NCBI RefSeq assembly: GCF_018446385.1
Contig: NC_056002.1
Coordinates: 30,242,636-30,306,635, forward strand
Source: Zingiber officinale
Taxonomy: Eukaryota; Streptophyta; Magnoliopsida; Zingiberales; Zingiberaceae
Length of the DNA: 64,000 bases
Reading direction: 5' to 3'
Part shown: piece by piece, positions 1 through 11,500 of the stretch
How the letters are laid out: each line of letters opens with the position of its first letter
Position numbering within the stretch: the first letter of the stretch is position 1
Made by a program: the position numbers and the translations under genes
Notes under the pieces: model-generated
What the model saw: only the letters and a program-made list of their open reading frames with translations
Databases searched by the model: none
What the model was told of the DNA's origin: nothing

Positions 1-973
1 TCTTCTTGGCTCTTTCCTCCTTCTTTTTGGCTCGTTCCTCCTTCCTCTTTAATTTCGGACACTCGCTCCGAATGTGTCCTTTCTTGCTACACTCATAACA
101 TATAACATTAGATTTATCAAAATTTTGATCATTTGTTTTACCTTTTCCTTTGTATCTTCGGCTTCTTCTCATAATCCTTCTTACGAAGTTCGCCATCTCA
201 CTTGATGATGATCCACTTTCATCATCGGATTCGGAGGAAGAGGTGGATGAGGAAATCTCCTTTTCCTTCTTCTTTTCCTTCTTCCTTCTTCCATCCTTGC
301 TCTTTGATCCTGCAAATAAAGCAATACCCTTCTCTTTTTGACCTTTGTTAGCAAGCTCATGAAGTTCCATCTCACAGAAAAATTCATCTAGTTTAACAAT
401 GGAAAGATCCTTGGATACCTTGTAGGCATCTACCATAGATGACCACAAAGCATTCCTAGGAAAAGATTTAAGAGCGTACCTTACTAGATCGCGATTCTCC
501 ACTTGTTCGTCCACAGAGTGTAGACCGTTGATGATCTCCTTGAATATCCCATGAAGTTCACTTACCGTTTCATTGTCCTTCATGGTTAGATTTTGGAGTT
601 GATTCAAGAATAGGTCCCTCTTGGCAATCCGAGAATCTCGAGTTCCCTCTTGGAGCTCGATGAGTTTGTTCCATAGGTCTCTTGCACTTGAGAACGGACC
701 TACCTTGACGAGTTGGTCCTTGGCGATTCCACATTGCAAGGTGACCATGGTCTTGGCATCGGCTTGTGCTTTGCGGAGTTGTTCGGTAGACCACCTTGAC
801 GAATCGAGTTCCTTACCTTCTTCATCCTTTGGTGGTGTGAAACCTTCCTTGACTGAGAACCACATGGCAATGTCGGTCTTGAGGTAATGCCCCATGCGGC
901 CCTTCCAATATTGAAAATCTGCTCCTTCGAAGTAGGGTGGTCGATTTGTGCTAAAGCCTTCCTTCATAGCCAT
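1..973 (-). CDS. gag polyprotein of copia element K1, 3' end off window
   Basis: The reading frame is open from the ATG at 973 to the window edge, about 324 codons with no stop. It starts MAMKEGFSTN and contains the plant copia gag (UBN2/DUF4219-type) region, with the FQYWKGRM-like motif near residue 22. Acidic Ser-rich and Lys-rich stretches follow, then a zinc knuckle of CX2CX4HX4C form (plus 62-103, read in reverse). Gag forms the virus-like particle and the knuckle binds the element's RNA. Closely similar to gag of element B (31520-33112), with the same start context. The start is fixed by that similarity and by its position about 45 nt past the primer-binding site. A second in-frame ATG lies two codons on. 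Confidence 0.9.
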   Translation of the reverse strand, partial: MAMKEGFSTNRPPYFEGADFQYWKGRMGHYLKTDIAMWFSVKEGFTPPKDEEGKELDSSRWSTEQLRKAQADAKTMVTLQCGIAKDQLVKVGPFSSARDLWNKLIELQEGTRDSRIAKRDLFLNQLQNLTMKDNETVSELHGIFKEIINGLHSVDEQVENRDLVRYALKSFPRNALWSSMVDAYKVSKDLSIVKLDEFFCEMELHELANKGQKEKGIALFAGSKSKDGRRKKEKKKEKEISSSTSSSESDDESGSSSSEMANFVRRIMRRSRRYKGKGKTNDQNFDKSNVICYECSKKGHIRSECPKLKRKEERAKKKEERAKK

Positions 974-1018
974 CCTTGTTTGCTCTTTTGGGTGTTAATC
1001 CGAATCAAAGAGCCCCTT

Positions 1019-1030
1019 GCTCTGATACCA
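1019..1030 (-). promoter_or_regulatory. Primer-binding site of K1 (initiator tRNA-Met)
   Basis: Read on the minus strand this is TGGTATCAGAGC, the usual complement of the 3' end of plant initiator tRNA-Met, two bases downstream of the LTR end. It primes minus-strand DNA synthesis and fixes both the element's orientation and the LTR boundary at 1033. Confidence 0.92.
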
Positions 1031-1904
1031 CTTGTTGGGATCTTAGATGGCTAGAGGGGGGTGAATAGCCTCTTTAAAAACTTAAGCAGAGAGTTCTACA
1101 CAGAAACTAGTTAGCGCAGCGGAATAAGCAAACTAAAACAAAACGAAAACCAGCACACAAAACCTGATACACAAATTTACGAGGTTCGGGGATAACTTGC
1201 CCCTACTCCTCGGCGTGTCCGTAAGGTGGACGACTCCTTGATCTTCGGTAGATCGCACCCCGGAAGAATTCCGGCTAAAGATCCTCCTTCTAGGTGGAGT
1301 AACCTTCCCACAAAGTCTCAAGAAATATCTAAGTTAAAGCACAAGACTTACAGAAGCTCGGTGGCAGAGAAGAATGAAAAATGTTTACAACCACGCGAGG
1401 ATCAGTGAAGGAAACAGAGATCGCAGTTCACCCGAGAGCTCAAGAAGTTTTCACACCCAACAGACTTTTCTTTCAGCTTTCTTGTTGTTGTGTTCTTCTT
1501 TCCTCTCGCTGTTTTTACTGCTTCTGAAGCCCTGTTCCCGATCATGGTCGCTGCCAACAATGCATAGCCAATCCTCTCTTCTCCTTATCTGGTTCTCTGA
1601 ACTCACACCAATGGAAATCACTGGCGTCTCTGGATACGAACCAATAAGTAGAGGTCAAACTGAGCGCAGCCCAATCGCAATCAGATTCGCTAGTGAACGT
1701 TGATGCCTCAAATGCATCTGTTGCAGCAAATCACAGTGAAAAGAGCACTTGTCTTCTTCTCTTAATGAAGCTTAATTTGAATTCAACCATGAGAGTGTGA
1801 CCTGCGACCTGCAAGCTAAAAAGACTCACAGCAGATGGTTAAAAACAGACGGGTGAAAACAAATACGGCAAGAAGAAAAAGTGCATGCAGAACAATCAAT
1901 ACCG

Positions 1905-2234
1905 TGGATCGGTCAGCAGACCGATCCATGCTTTCTGATCGGTCCGGTGACCGATCGGGCGACTGAATTTGCTGAATTCGACTGTGGTCTGAAATTCAGC
2001 TGTCGGATCGATCAGGCACTAATCTGATCGGTCCCGAGACCGATCAGATGTCGCCTTCCCAGCGCTGTAAGCCCTCCCGATCGGTCTCCAGATCAAGAAA
2101 ATCAGAGGCTATCGATCGATTGATCGGTCCGCAGATCGATCGTAAATCGATCAATAGCCATCGATCGATTCTCGATCGGCCGCCGACCGATCAGGTGTCC
2201 AAGGTTTCACTGGATCGGTCTACCGACCGATCCA
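1905..2234. repeat. Palindrome cluster GATCGGTC-N4-GACCGATC in K1 LTR
   Basis: Clear inverted repeats with 8-10 bp arms and 4-bp centres at 1905-1928, 1937-1956, 2024-2047 and 2211-2234; less perfect ones at 2122-2141 and 2173-2194. Flanking bases extend the arms symmetrically (tgg...cca or ctg...cag). The same motif recurs in element B. Confidence 0.9.
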
Positions 2235-2428
2235 GCTTCTTGACTCAGTCCGGGTCGAGCCCTCTCTGACCTAGTCCCGAGAAACGAGCTCCCTAGCCCT
2301 CTCCGACTTCATCTGGTCCTAGAGAACGAGCTACCGAGCCCTCTCTGACTTCGCATGCCAAGTTTCCTTCTTGGACTTTTCAACACCAGATGTCCGATCA
2401 CCCTTGATCCATCTGGATTTTCCCTTGT

Positions 2429-2559
2429 CTGGCTTCACTCACCAGGACTTGCACCTAGCTTCACTCACTAGGGTTTTCACCTGGCTTCACTCACCAGGAT
2501 TTCCAATCTGCCTGGCTTCACTCACCAGGACTTTCCAACTGCCTAACATCCCAGTTAGG
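2429..2559. repeat. Short stem-loop tandem units in K1 LTR
   Basis: Four units of form CCTGG-cttcactca-CCAGG at 2429-2446, 2454-2472, 2480-2498 and 2511-2529, followed by CCTAAC-N6-GTTAGG at 2542-2559. The unit at 2454-2472 has CCTAG paired with CTAGG, so both arms changed together. Confidence 0.85.
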
Positions 2560-2681
2560 ACTTTCTCAATCAGGTCAACCTAGTCAACCTAGATTAGTAA
2601 TTAATCTGAGTTAAATATCTGATACAAACTTAAATCAGTGTCAACAGCAAAACAACATCCAGGTCAGACTATATCAACAAA

Positions 2682-4448
2682 TGTAGCATTCCAGTTTTAG
2701 TTACCCTTGGCCACCTTAGGCACTTGAGCAGTTTTATTTGTGTTATTTAGAGGGCACGAACAACCTTTAGTCTGAGTACATAGTATTAGTTTTATTTTCT
2801 AATAATTAAGCATGATTAGTTTAACATGAGCAGTTTTATTTTAGAATAGGTTTTATTTGCTAATTTAGCATGATTAGTTTTCCTGATTCATATCTGTTGT
2901 AGCATGCTTAGAGAGCTCAGTTTGTTTCCCTTATGAAAATAAGTTAAGTGTTAGGCATGTTCTGTTTCATTTACCTTAGCTGAGCATGTTTGGTTTTCAT
3001 TTACTTTAGCTAAGCATGTTTGGTTTTCATTTTTTTCTTTAACTAAGCATGAGCAGTGTTAGATCCCATTTTTATGCTTTTCTTATGGATTTGAGTATGA
3101 GCAGTTCTCTTTATGTTTGCTGTATGCGAGCATGATTAGTTCTTTGCTTTGCTGTTTACGAATATAAGCAGTCTTCCTTGTTTTGCTATTAGACTTTATT
3201 CATGCACTGTAGTTGTAGAATTGAATAAGCATTTTATTGAGCTTAAGTGCAGATTTTATAAATAAGCTATAAGCAAGAAAGACCAAGGTCTAGACTTGAT
3301 TTCAATTCCAGAAGATTGAATATCAAAAGCGCACACAAAGTGTTTGCGTAAATGCCAAGTAAGGGCAAGTATAAAGAAGTTATAGTTAAAAAGAAAGTAT
3401 TTTACTTTTAATGGCATGTACCGGACACAAGGTCGAGGACACAAGGTCCATTGGGTGGGCTCCTAGATCGCCCCTAGGCACAAGATCGCCTAGAAGAATC
3501 TTAGTAGTTTCGGGATTAGCTACCTCGACTCTTATTAAGGATGCGCGCAAATTTGGTACAATGCCGGGCCCAAAAGAAGTTTATTATTATTTTGAAGTAT
3601 TAAAGTATAAGTTTTGAAACAAATGAAACAAGCTTCAAATATGTTTAGAATTAGAAAGTTTAGTTTCTTGTTATTTGAAGCATGCAGTAGTAGTTTATTT
3701 GTTTCTTGCTATTAGATTATTCAGCATGTTTAGCTTTATTTGCTTTCAGTATGTAGTTATAGTTTTATTGGCTTATGAGCATGATTAGCTATACATATTT
3801 AGTATTTCAGTTAGTATGATTCCTTTGCTATTTATGAGCATGAGTAGTTTTATATGTTAGCATTCAGTTTTAGCATATTTTTGTTTATATACATGCATAT
3901 CGAGTTTTTGTGAGTAGATAGCGCTCACTAAGCTTTATGCTTATAGACTGCACTTCCTCCTATTGCAGATAAAGGAAAGGAAAAGATTTAGCAAGGAAGG
4001 CGACAAGGTGGTGGTGATGAAGGTGTGTGATGGCTGGACTATGGGGAGATCAAGAGTTTGCTAAGGAATTGTTAAGACTTTTCTGTTTAGAGTTCTTTAG
4101 TTTTCTTTAAATGCTATTATGAGTCAAGATTGTAATTAAGTTTATTCCGCATTTGTAGTTGGGTTCTAATGATGGAGTGATATTGTTGTTTGCTATTATT
4201 AGGGTAGTTTCCTTCTTTTATTTGTGATATTATACTGCGTGGTTGTGAAGATATATGTTCCAGCCGCCTGTGGTTGAGTATAGTTTGTTTGTATTGATGA
4301 TTTGGTCACCGGTACAGGGGAGACTCTGCCGAAATTTTTCGGTAGAGATTCCTCGTGGTTTTTAATTATACCGGTTAAGTAGAGTTAGTAGTTAAGTAAC
4401 GGTCACTCTTAGAGAGTAGTAGTAGTAGTAAGAAGGGTGGTCGTTACA
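2682..4448 (+). repeat. 5' LTR of gypsy G1, 3' portion only
   Basis: Nearly identical to 9764-11530 of the 3' LTR. The first 1.24 kb of this LTR (equivalent to 8528-9763) is not in the window because K1 sits between it and this part. The end ...GGTCGTTACA is followed by the primer-binding site. The sequence is AT-rich and holds repeated 'gagcatgattagttt'-like phrases but no gene; short frames here are not coding. Confidence 0.9.
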
Positions 4449-4450
4449 GT

Positions 4451-4462
4451 TGGTATCAGAGC
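4451..4462 (+). promoter_or_regulatory. Primer-binding site of G1 (initiator tRNA-Met)
   Basis: TGGTATCAGAGC two bases after the LTR end, in perfect form. The leader that follows (atcacacacacatcagcatc...) is shared with element C at 43.4 kb, showing the two gypsy families are related. Confidence 0.92.
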
Positions 4463-4699
4463 AGTGTTCCATTCTCCAGCATCACACACACATCAGCATC
4501 ATCCTTGCCGTCTCCAAGTAAGAAAGTATTTAAATTCTTTCTTTATTCTGCTTTCCTTATTATTAACTGCAGTATACAGTACTTGTCTTTTTTTTAGTAC
4601 TAAAGTAAGATAGAAGATTTAGTTTCCCTTTCTTTATTCATATTTATGTATGATTAGAAGGGTTAGAGAGAGGATACCAAGTCTTTTCTTTGCATAATT

Positions 4700-5610
4700 A
4701 GATGTTAAGAAAAAGGATGTCCCCGTACCGTTCGTACTGAGAACCAAGATCAGGAGAACGAAGAGCCCAGAACCCCTAGGCCTATTCTCTCTAAAGTTGT
4801 TGCTCAACTTCAGAGACAAGTAGCGAGCAGCAGCAAGTGGTCGTCAATCTAATGACCAATCAGAAGCTAGCTCCTCCCACTTCCCCAACCATTAATGTGG
4901 AGACCCTAGTGGTGACTGAAGTCCCATCAGCTGCCCTGGAAGTCGCCACAACATCTAAAAGACAAGAAGCATATCTCATCGAGTGGCTGAAGCTGAAACC
5001 AGAAAGCTTCTCAGGAACGACTGAGCCCTGGGATGCCCAGGCTTGGTTCAAGACATTTGAGAGCACAATGGAGCTTCTTGATTGACCAGAAGTTGAGAAG
5101 GTTGATACCATTAAGTGTGCCTCTTTCGGCCTATCTGGAGATGCTTGTATGTAGTGGGAGCGAGTTAAGAGTAAGAGAGCAGTCAACCAGATGAGCTAGG
5201 TTGACTTTGAGATAGAGTTTTACTAAGAGTTTTTCCGCCAACGGATCACCAATAAACATTATGAGCAGTTTATAGAATTTAGACCAGGTGACCTACCAGT
5301 AGAAGAAGCGGTTAAAAGATTTAACAGGCTAGCTCACATTTGCCTAGAGTTAGTAAGTACAGTGAAAGAATGAGTCAGACTGATGCTTCTAATGCTGAGA
5401 CCAGAAATAACACCTAATGTGAGTAGTGAAACTCACCGACCATAGATTGGCGAAGAGCTGGTCAGCAGGGCATTAGTGAGCACTATCTGAACAGCAACAA
5501 GGCACAACAAACGTAACACAAGTCAGTCAAGATAGAAGACAAGACAGTGGGGAAACAGAGACCCGAGTCAAGTAATCAGAACTGGAGTACAGAAGAACAA
5601 GAAAGACCCA
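4700..5610 (+). pseudogene. Degraded gag of gypsy G1
   Basis: Recognisable Ty3 gag (retrotransposon gag family) around 4900-5400, for example the FRQRITNKHYEQFIEFRPG-like stretch near 5235. The frame shifts near 4830 and then meets stops at about 5083, 5146, 5198, 5224 and 5371. Most sit where Trp (TGG) would be expected, giving TGA or TAG. The zinc knuckle and the aspartic protease (expected DSGA motif) are missing; the sequence jumps from the gag tail to the linker before RT near 5610. No functional capsid protein can come from this copy. Confidence 0.8.
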
Positions 5611-8492
5611 AGCAGGAAGATGTTCGGGTAGTCTGTGATTATCCAAAGGTATTTCCAGAAGGGCTACCTGGACTACCTCCCAACAGAGAAGTGGAGCCAA
5701 TTTCAAAAGTTTTGCACCGAATTTCTCTAACAGAGCTAAACGAGTTACAAGAACAACTTCAGGAGCTGCTTGACAAAGGCTTTATCCGCCCTAATCATTC
5801 ACCATGGGGAGCTCCTGTGTTGTTTGTCAAGAAGAAGGACGGATCTATACGGATGTGCATAGATTATAGAGCTCTGAATCAAGTGACTATCAAGAACAAG
5901 TATCCACTACCCAGGATCGACGACTTATTTGATCAGTTGAGAGGGGCAACAGTGTTCTCCAAGATAGACCTGCGCTATGGGTACCATCAACTGAAAGTGA
6001 AAGAAAGAGATATACCCAGAACGACTTTCAGGACCAGATATGGACACTACGAATTTGTAGTCATGCCTTTTGGTATGACTAATGCACCTGCAGTCTTCAT
6101 GGACTTAATGAACAGAGTGTTCAGAGAATACCTCGACAAATTTGTCATCGTATTCATCGACAACATTCTAATCTATTGCAGAACCCCAGAGGAGCATGAC
6201 ATGCACTTGAGAATAGTCCTGCAGACCCTACAGCAGAAACAGCTTTATGCTAAGTTCTCAAAGTGCGAATTCTGGTTGGAGCAGGTGGCGTTTCTAGGTC
6301 ACATCGTTTCTAGAGAAGGCATTCAAGTGGATCGAGCCAAAATAGAAGCAGTCAACAACTGGAGCAGACCCAAGAACGCCAGGGAGATCAGAAGCTTCCT
6401 TGGTTTAGCTGGGTACTACAGGAAATTCGTGGAGGACTTTTCCAGGATAGCCTCTCCACTAACAGCCCTCACCAGAAAGAATAAGAGATTCGAAGGGTCA
6501 GATAAATGTGAGTAGAGTTTCCAAGAGTTGAAGAAGAGACTAACCAGTGCTCCCATTCTGACAGTTCAAGAGAGTGACAAGAGTTTTGACATCTACAATG
6601 ATGCTTCCAAGATGGGCCTAGGAGCTGTACTCATGCAAGAAGGAAAAGTGATAACTTATGCTTCTAGACAACTCAAAGATTATGAAAAGAACTACCCCAC
6701 TCATGATCTTGAGCTGGCAGTTGTTGTCTTTGCACTAAAACTCTGGCGATGCTATTTGTATGGAGTCCAGTGCAGAATCTTCACAGACCATCAAAGTCTT
6801 AAGTACTTCTTCACTCAGAAGGACTTGAACATGAGACAGCGTAGGTGGCTAGAGTTGGTCAAAGATTATGACTGTGAAATCCTCTACCACCCAGGCAAAG
6901 CTAATAAAGTGGCAGATGCACTAAGCAGAAAATCCAGTGCATCCCTGATGTCTTTGTCATCATTAGCCCTACCACTGCAGAAGGAGTTGTCAGATTTTGG
7001 TATGGAAATTATTTATGGGCAACTCTCTGCATTGACCTTAGAGTCAACCCTACTTGAGGATATACAGAGAAAGCAAAGTGAAGATCCTGATATCCAAAAG
7101 ATCAAGCAAAGGATACAGAAAGAAGAAAATTTAGAGTTTCGAGTATCAGACAGTGGAATTCTTTATCAGGGGAGCCGCCTTTGTGTTCCCAATGACGAAG
7201 AGCTGAGAAAGAAAATTTTGGAAGAAGCTCATAGTACACCTTATTCCATGCATCCTGGTTCTACCAAGATGTATCAAGACATGAAACAGAGATTCTGGTG
7301 GTCTGGACTCAAAAGAGATGTAGCTAAATATGTCAGTACTTGCCTGACATGTCAGAGGGTCAAAGCAGAACACCAAAGACCAGGAGGAGTTCTACAGCCT
7401 CTTCCTATACCAGAGTGGAAGTGGGAAGACATATCCATGGACTTCATAACAGGTCTCCCAAGAACCACAAATGGATATGATGCGATATGAGTGATAGTGG
7501 ACAGATTGACCAAGTCTGCTCATTTTCTAGCCATCAAGGTGTCTCACTCTATAGAGCAGTTGGCACAGCTGTATGTTAAAGAGGTGATCAGACTTCACGG
7601 AGTTCCTAAATCTATTGTTTCTGATAGAGATGGGTGCTTCACCTCTCACTTTTGGGAGTGTGTTCAGACTGCACTAGGCACCAAACTCAAGTTCAGCACA
7701 GCCTTCCATCCTCAGACTGATGGACAGATAGAGCGAGTAAATCAGATTCTAGAAGATATGCTCAGAGCTTGTGCACTAGATTTCAAGGGAAGTTGGTGCA
7801 AGTACCTGTGCTTAGCTGAATTTGCCTACAACAATAGCTATCAGGCCACCATCAAAATGGCACCATATGAAGCGTTGTATGGAAGGAAGTGCAGATCACC
7901 CATTTGCTGGCAAGAAGCAGGTGAGAGAAAAGAAATGGAAGTGGAACTGGGCATTCAGACAGAGCTGATAGATGAGACTACTCAGGCTATTCAGAAGATC
8001 AGACAGAGAATTGAGACTGCCCAGAGTAGACAGAAGAGTTATGTTGACACACGCCGTAGGCCACTTGAATTCCAAGTAGGGGAATCAGTTTTTCTCAAGG
8101 TCGCTCCTATGAAGGGAGTGATGAGATTTGGCAAGAAGGAAAAATTAAGTCCTCGTTATGTAGGACCTTACCTGATCACAGAAAGGATTGAGAAAGTAGC
8201 TTACAAGCTGGATTTACCACAAGACATGTCAGCAACACATAATGTATTTCATGTCTCTCTACTAAAGAAGTGTCTCCACGACCCTAACCAAGTGATTCAG
8301 CCTCAGTCAGTGCAGACCCAAGAGGATCTTAGTTATGAGAGCAGACCTACACAGATAGTGGACAGGGTAATCAAGAGACTAAGAAACAAAGAAGTACCAC
8401 TAGTGAAGGTCGTCTGGCAGAACCAGAAGCACGAGAAAGTCACTTGGGAGCGGGAGGACAACATGAGACAGAAATATCCAGAACTATTCTAA
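5611..8492 (+). pseudogene. pol of gypsy G1: RT, RNase H, integrase, chromodomain (two stops, RT active site lost)
   Basis: RT spans about 5611-6480: the [16 protein letters not shown] motif and the VFSKIDLR catalytic Asp are present. The second active-site pair reads FIDN instead of FIDD, with Asn at 6162-6164 (GAC to AAC). About ten residues are missing just after the PPNREVE segment. A TAG at 6513-6515 replaces an expected Trp. RNase H follows (6528-6930) with DAS, DLELA, TDH and VADALS present. Integrase has its HH-CC finger (about 7227-7350), catalytic Asp in SMDF, Asp in SDRDG and Glu in TDGQIERVN; a TGA at 7488-7490 interrupts it between the first two. The chromodomain-like tail runs from about 8330 to the stop at 8490-8492. 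The protein would copy and insert the element, but this copy is dead. Confidence 0.9.
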
Positions 8493-8511
8493 GTTCGAGG
8501 ACGAACTTTTT

Positions 8512-8527
8512 ATAAGGTATGGGGAAT
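8512..8527 (+). promoter_or_regulatory. Polypurine tract of G1
   Basis: Purine-rich ataaggtatggggaat ends exactly where the 3' LTR begins (TGTAACGACCC). It is the plus-strand DNA primer. The same position in element C reads ataaggtagggagaat. Confidence 0.75.
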
Positions 8528-11500
8528 TGTAACGACCCAATTTTCCTTATTTTGAGTTCTAAATATCCTTAAAAATATTTGGAAATTCTTTTCAAATATT
8601 CTAGAGATTTTTAAGAATTTTTAGAGTATTTTTATGTAATTTTTGGAGTTCGTTTGGTATTTTTACCGAGAGGAGAAAGTTAAAAAAAAAAAAGTTGTAG
8701 AAGCTAGGTTTCGAACCCAGCTCCTCGGACCCAAGCACAACCGGCCCGACCAATCGAGCTAAGCTCGTTTTGTTAACTAAATATGGGAATAAATTTATTT
8801 AAGGTATAGTTTCGATTTAAACCCTAGTATAAGAAAGGAAAATTAGGTTTTGGGATTTCGGAAAATCAGAATTTCCTCTCAAAAATCCTTTCTCTTCTCA
8901 CACGGCGATGCCGACTCCTGCTCGGGTGAAAACCGCAGCCTCTCCTAGGGTTTCCTCCCTCCGACGGCCGGTGAAGTTTTCTCTCCGGCGAACCCTCGCG
9001 GATCCGAGCTTCCCTCGTGGAGGAGGGTCTGTGGGCACAAGGGAGGTTGAAGCTCCGAGCAAACCGGAACCCTAGAGTTCTTCCCGTCGGTTGTAAGTCC
9101 AAGAAAATCACGGTGAGTTGCTTCTCGCCTGCAGTAGGAGTTGTTCCGCGAGTTTTGATTTGCGAATGAGCTATGATTTGGTATTTCTGCGCCTTCCTGT
9201 TGTTCGGCTAGTTTTCTTTTGGTTCCTGCGATTTTGGGTGTTGCTGCCGTGGGTTTCAAAGAAGGATCAAGAGATGGTTTAATTTAATTGAGTATCTAGA
9301 TTGAATTGAATAACAAGAAATAGTTACATATATGTGCAGTTGTATATAGTTCTGTATCTTAAAAGATTTCGGAGCATGTTTCATGAAGCTTGTATTATTC
9401 TTTGTTTGCTGCCGTGAAACCAAAAGGAAGAAGAGAAGGATTAGTTTAGGTTAGGCATGATGAACATTTACAAAATTTAGGTTTCTAGTAGCAATTTATC
9501 CTAATAGCAGCACATTGGTATCCTTTTTGGCTGTCTACTGTGGTTTTCATGAAGTAATTAAACCTTGAATTGTTCCTTACCAATCTGATTAAGTATAATT
9601 GGAAATTTTAGGTCGCTTTACAATAAGGGTTAAGCTAAGAAGGTGTTATTAAAGTTTGTTTTAATTTTACAGCAAAAAGAAGTTGATGCTTCATCTTTGG
9701 TCGTCAATGCTTTTCAAATTGTGCTAGAATAAATTAGATAGTTGTGGCATAATCTACAACCTAAATGTAGCATTCCAGTTTTAGTTACCCTTGGCCACCT
9801 TAGGCACTTGAGCAGTTTTATTTGTGTTATTTAGAGAGCACGAACAACCTTTAGTCTGAGTACATAGTATTAGTTTTATTTGCTAATAATTAAGCATGAT
9901 TAGTTTAACATGAGCAGTTTTATTTTAGAATAGGTTTTATTTGCTAATTTAGCATGATTAGTTTTCCTAATTCATATCTGTTGTAGCATGCTTAGAGAGC
10001 TCAGTTTGTTTCCCTTATGAAAATAAGTTAAGTGTTAGGCATGTTCTGTTTCATTTGCCTTAGCTGAGCATGTTTGGTTTTCATTTACTTTAGCTAAGCA
10101 TGTTTGGTTTTCATTTTTTTCTTTAGCTGAGCATGAGCAGTGTTAGATCCCATTTTTATGCTTTTCTTATGGATTTGAGTATGAGCAGTTCTCTTTATGT
10201 TTGCTGTATGCGAGCATGATTAGTTCTTTGCTTTGCTGTTTACGAATATAAGCAGTCTTTCTTGTTTTGCTATTAGACTTTATTCATGCACTGTAGTTGT
10301 AGAATTGAATAAGCATTTTATTGAGCTTAAGTGCAGATTTTATAAATAAGCTATAAGCAAGAAAGACCAAGGTCTAGACTTGATTTCAATTCCAGAAGAT
10401 TGAATATCAAAAGCGCACACAAAGTGTTTGCGTAAATGCCAAGTAAGGGCAAGTATAAAGAAGTTATAGTTAAAAAGAAAGTATTTTACTTTTAATGGCA
10501 TGTACCGGACATAGGTCCAGGACACAAGGTCCATTGGGTGGGCTCCTAGATCGCCCCTAGGCACAAGATCGCCTAGAAGAACCTTAGTAGTTTCGGGATT
10601 AGCTACCTCGACTCTTATTAAGGATGCGCGCAAATTTGGTACAATGCCGGGCCCAAAAGAAGTTTATTATTATTTTGAAGTATTAAAGTATAAGTTTTGA
10701 AACAAATGAACAAGCTTCAAATATGTTTAGAATTAGAAAGTTTAGTTTCTTGTTATTTGAAGCATGCAGTAGTAGTTTATTTGTTTCTTGCTATTAGATT
10801 ATTCAGCATGTTTAGCTTTATTTGCTTTCAGTATGCAGTTATAGTTTTATTGGCTTATGAGCATGATTAGCTATACATGTTTAGTATTTCAGTTAGTATG
10901 ATTTCTTTGCTATTTATGAGCATGAGTAGTTTTATATGTTAGCATTCAGTTTTAGCATGTTTTTGTTTATATACATGCATATCGAGTTTTTGTGAGTAGA
11001 TAGCTCTCACTAAGCTTTATGCTTATAGACTGCACTTCCTCCTATTGCAGATAAAGGAAAGGAAAAGATTTAGCAAGGAAGGCGACAAGGTGGTGGTGAT
11101 GAAGGTGTGTGATGGCTGGACTATGGGGAGATCAAGAGTTTGCTAAGGAATTGTTAAAACTTTTCTGTTTAGAGTTCTTTAGTTTTCTTTAAATGCTATT
11201 ATGAGTCAAGATTGTAATTAAGTTTATTCCGCATTTGTAGTTGGGTTCTAATGATGGAGTGATATTATTGTTTGCTATTATTAGGGTAGTTTCCTTCTTT
11301 TATTTGTGATATTATACTGCGTGGTTGTGAAGATATATGTTCCAGCCGCCTGTGGCTGAGTATAGTTTGTTTGTATTGATGATTTGGTTACTGGTACAGG
11401 GGAGACTCTGTCGAAATTTTTCGGTAGAGATTCCTCGTGGTTTTTAATTATACCGGTTAAGTAGAGTTAGTAGTTAAGTAACGGTCACTCTTAGAGAGTA

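Larger units (their letters stand above)
1..2681 (-). mobile_element. Ty1/copia element K1 (SIRE-like), partial, nested in the gypsy LTR
   Basis: Only the 5' LTR, primer-binding site and most of gag are in the window; pol and the other LTR lie beyond the left edge. The LTR ends on the plus strand as TGTTGGGATC...TATATCAACA. The next bases, aatgt at 2682-2686, match gypsy LTR sequence that is uninterrupted in the 3' copy at 9764-9768. K1 therefore inserted into the gypsy 5' LTR, and aatgt is its likely 5-bp target duplication; the other copy is off-window. Gag and LTR 3' end resemble element B at 29.7-40.5 kb but are clearly a different family. Confidence 0.85.
1033..2681 (-). repeat. 5' LTR of copia K1 (1649 bp)
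   Basis: Bounded by TGTTG...CAACA. Read in element orientation, the first third carries tandem stem-loops with arms CCTGG/CCAGG (2429-2529), then a run of 'gagagggctcg...agctcgttctc' units (about 2250-2365), then six palindromes of the GATCGGTC-N4-GACCGATC type (1905-2234). The last part is a conserved stretch ending gaggctattcaccccc, shared with elements A, B and E. Several short open frames here are repeat shadows, not genes. Confidence 0.85.

Noticed and set aside
8698-8767. Functional tRNA gene
   Set aside because: A- and B-boxes are present but no acceptor stem or convincing anticodon arm was found.
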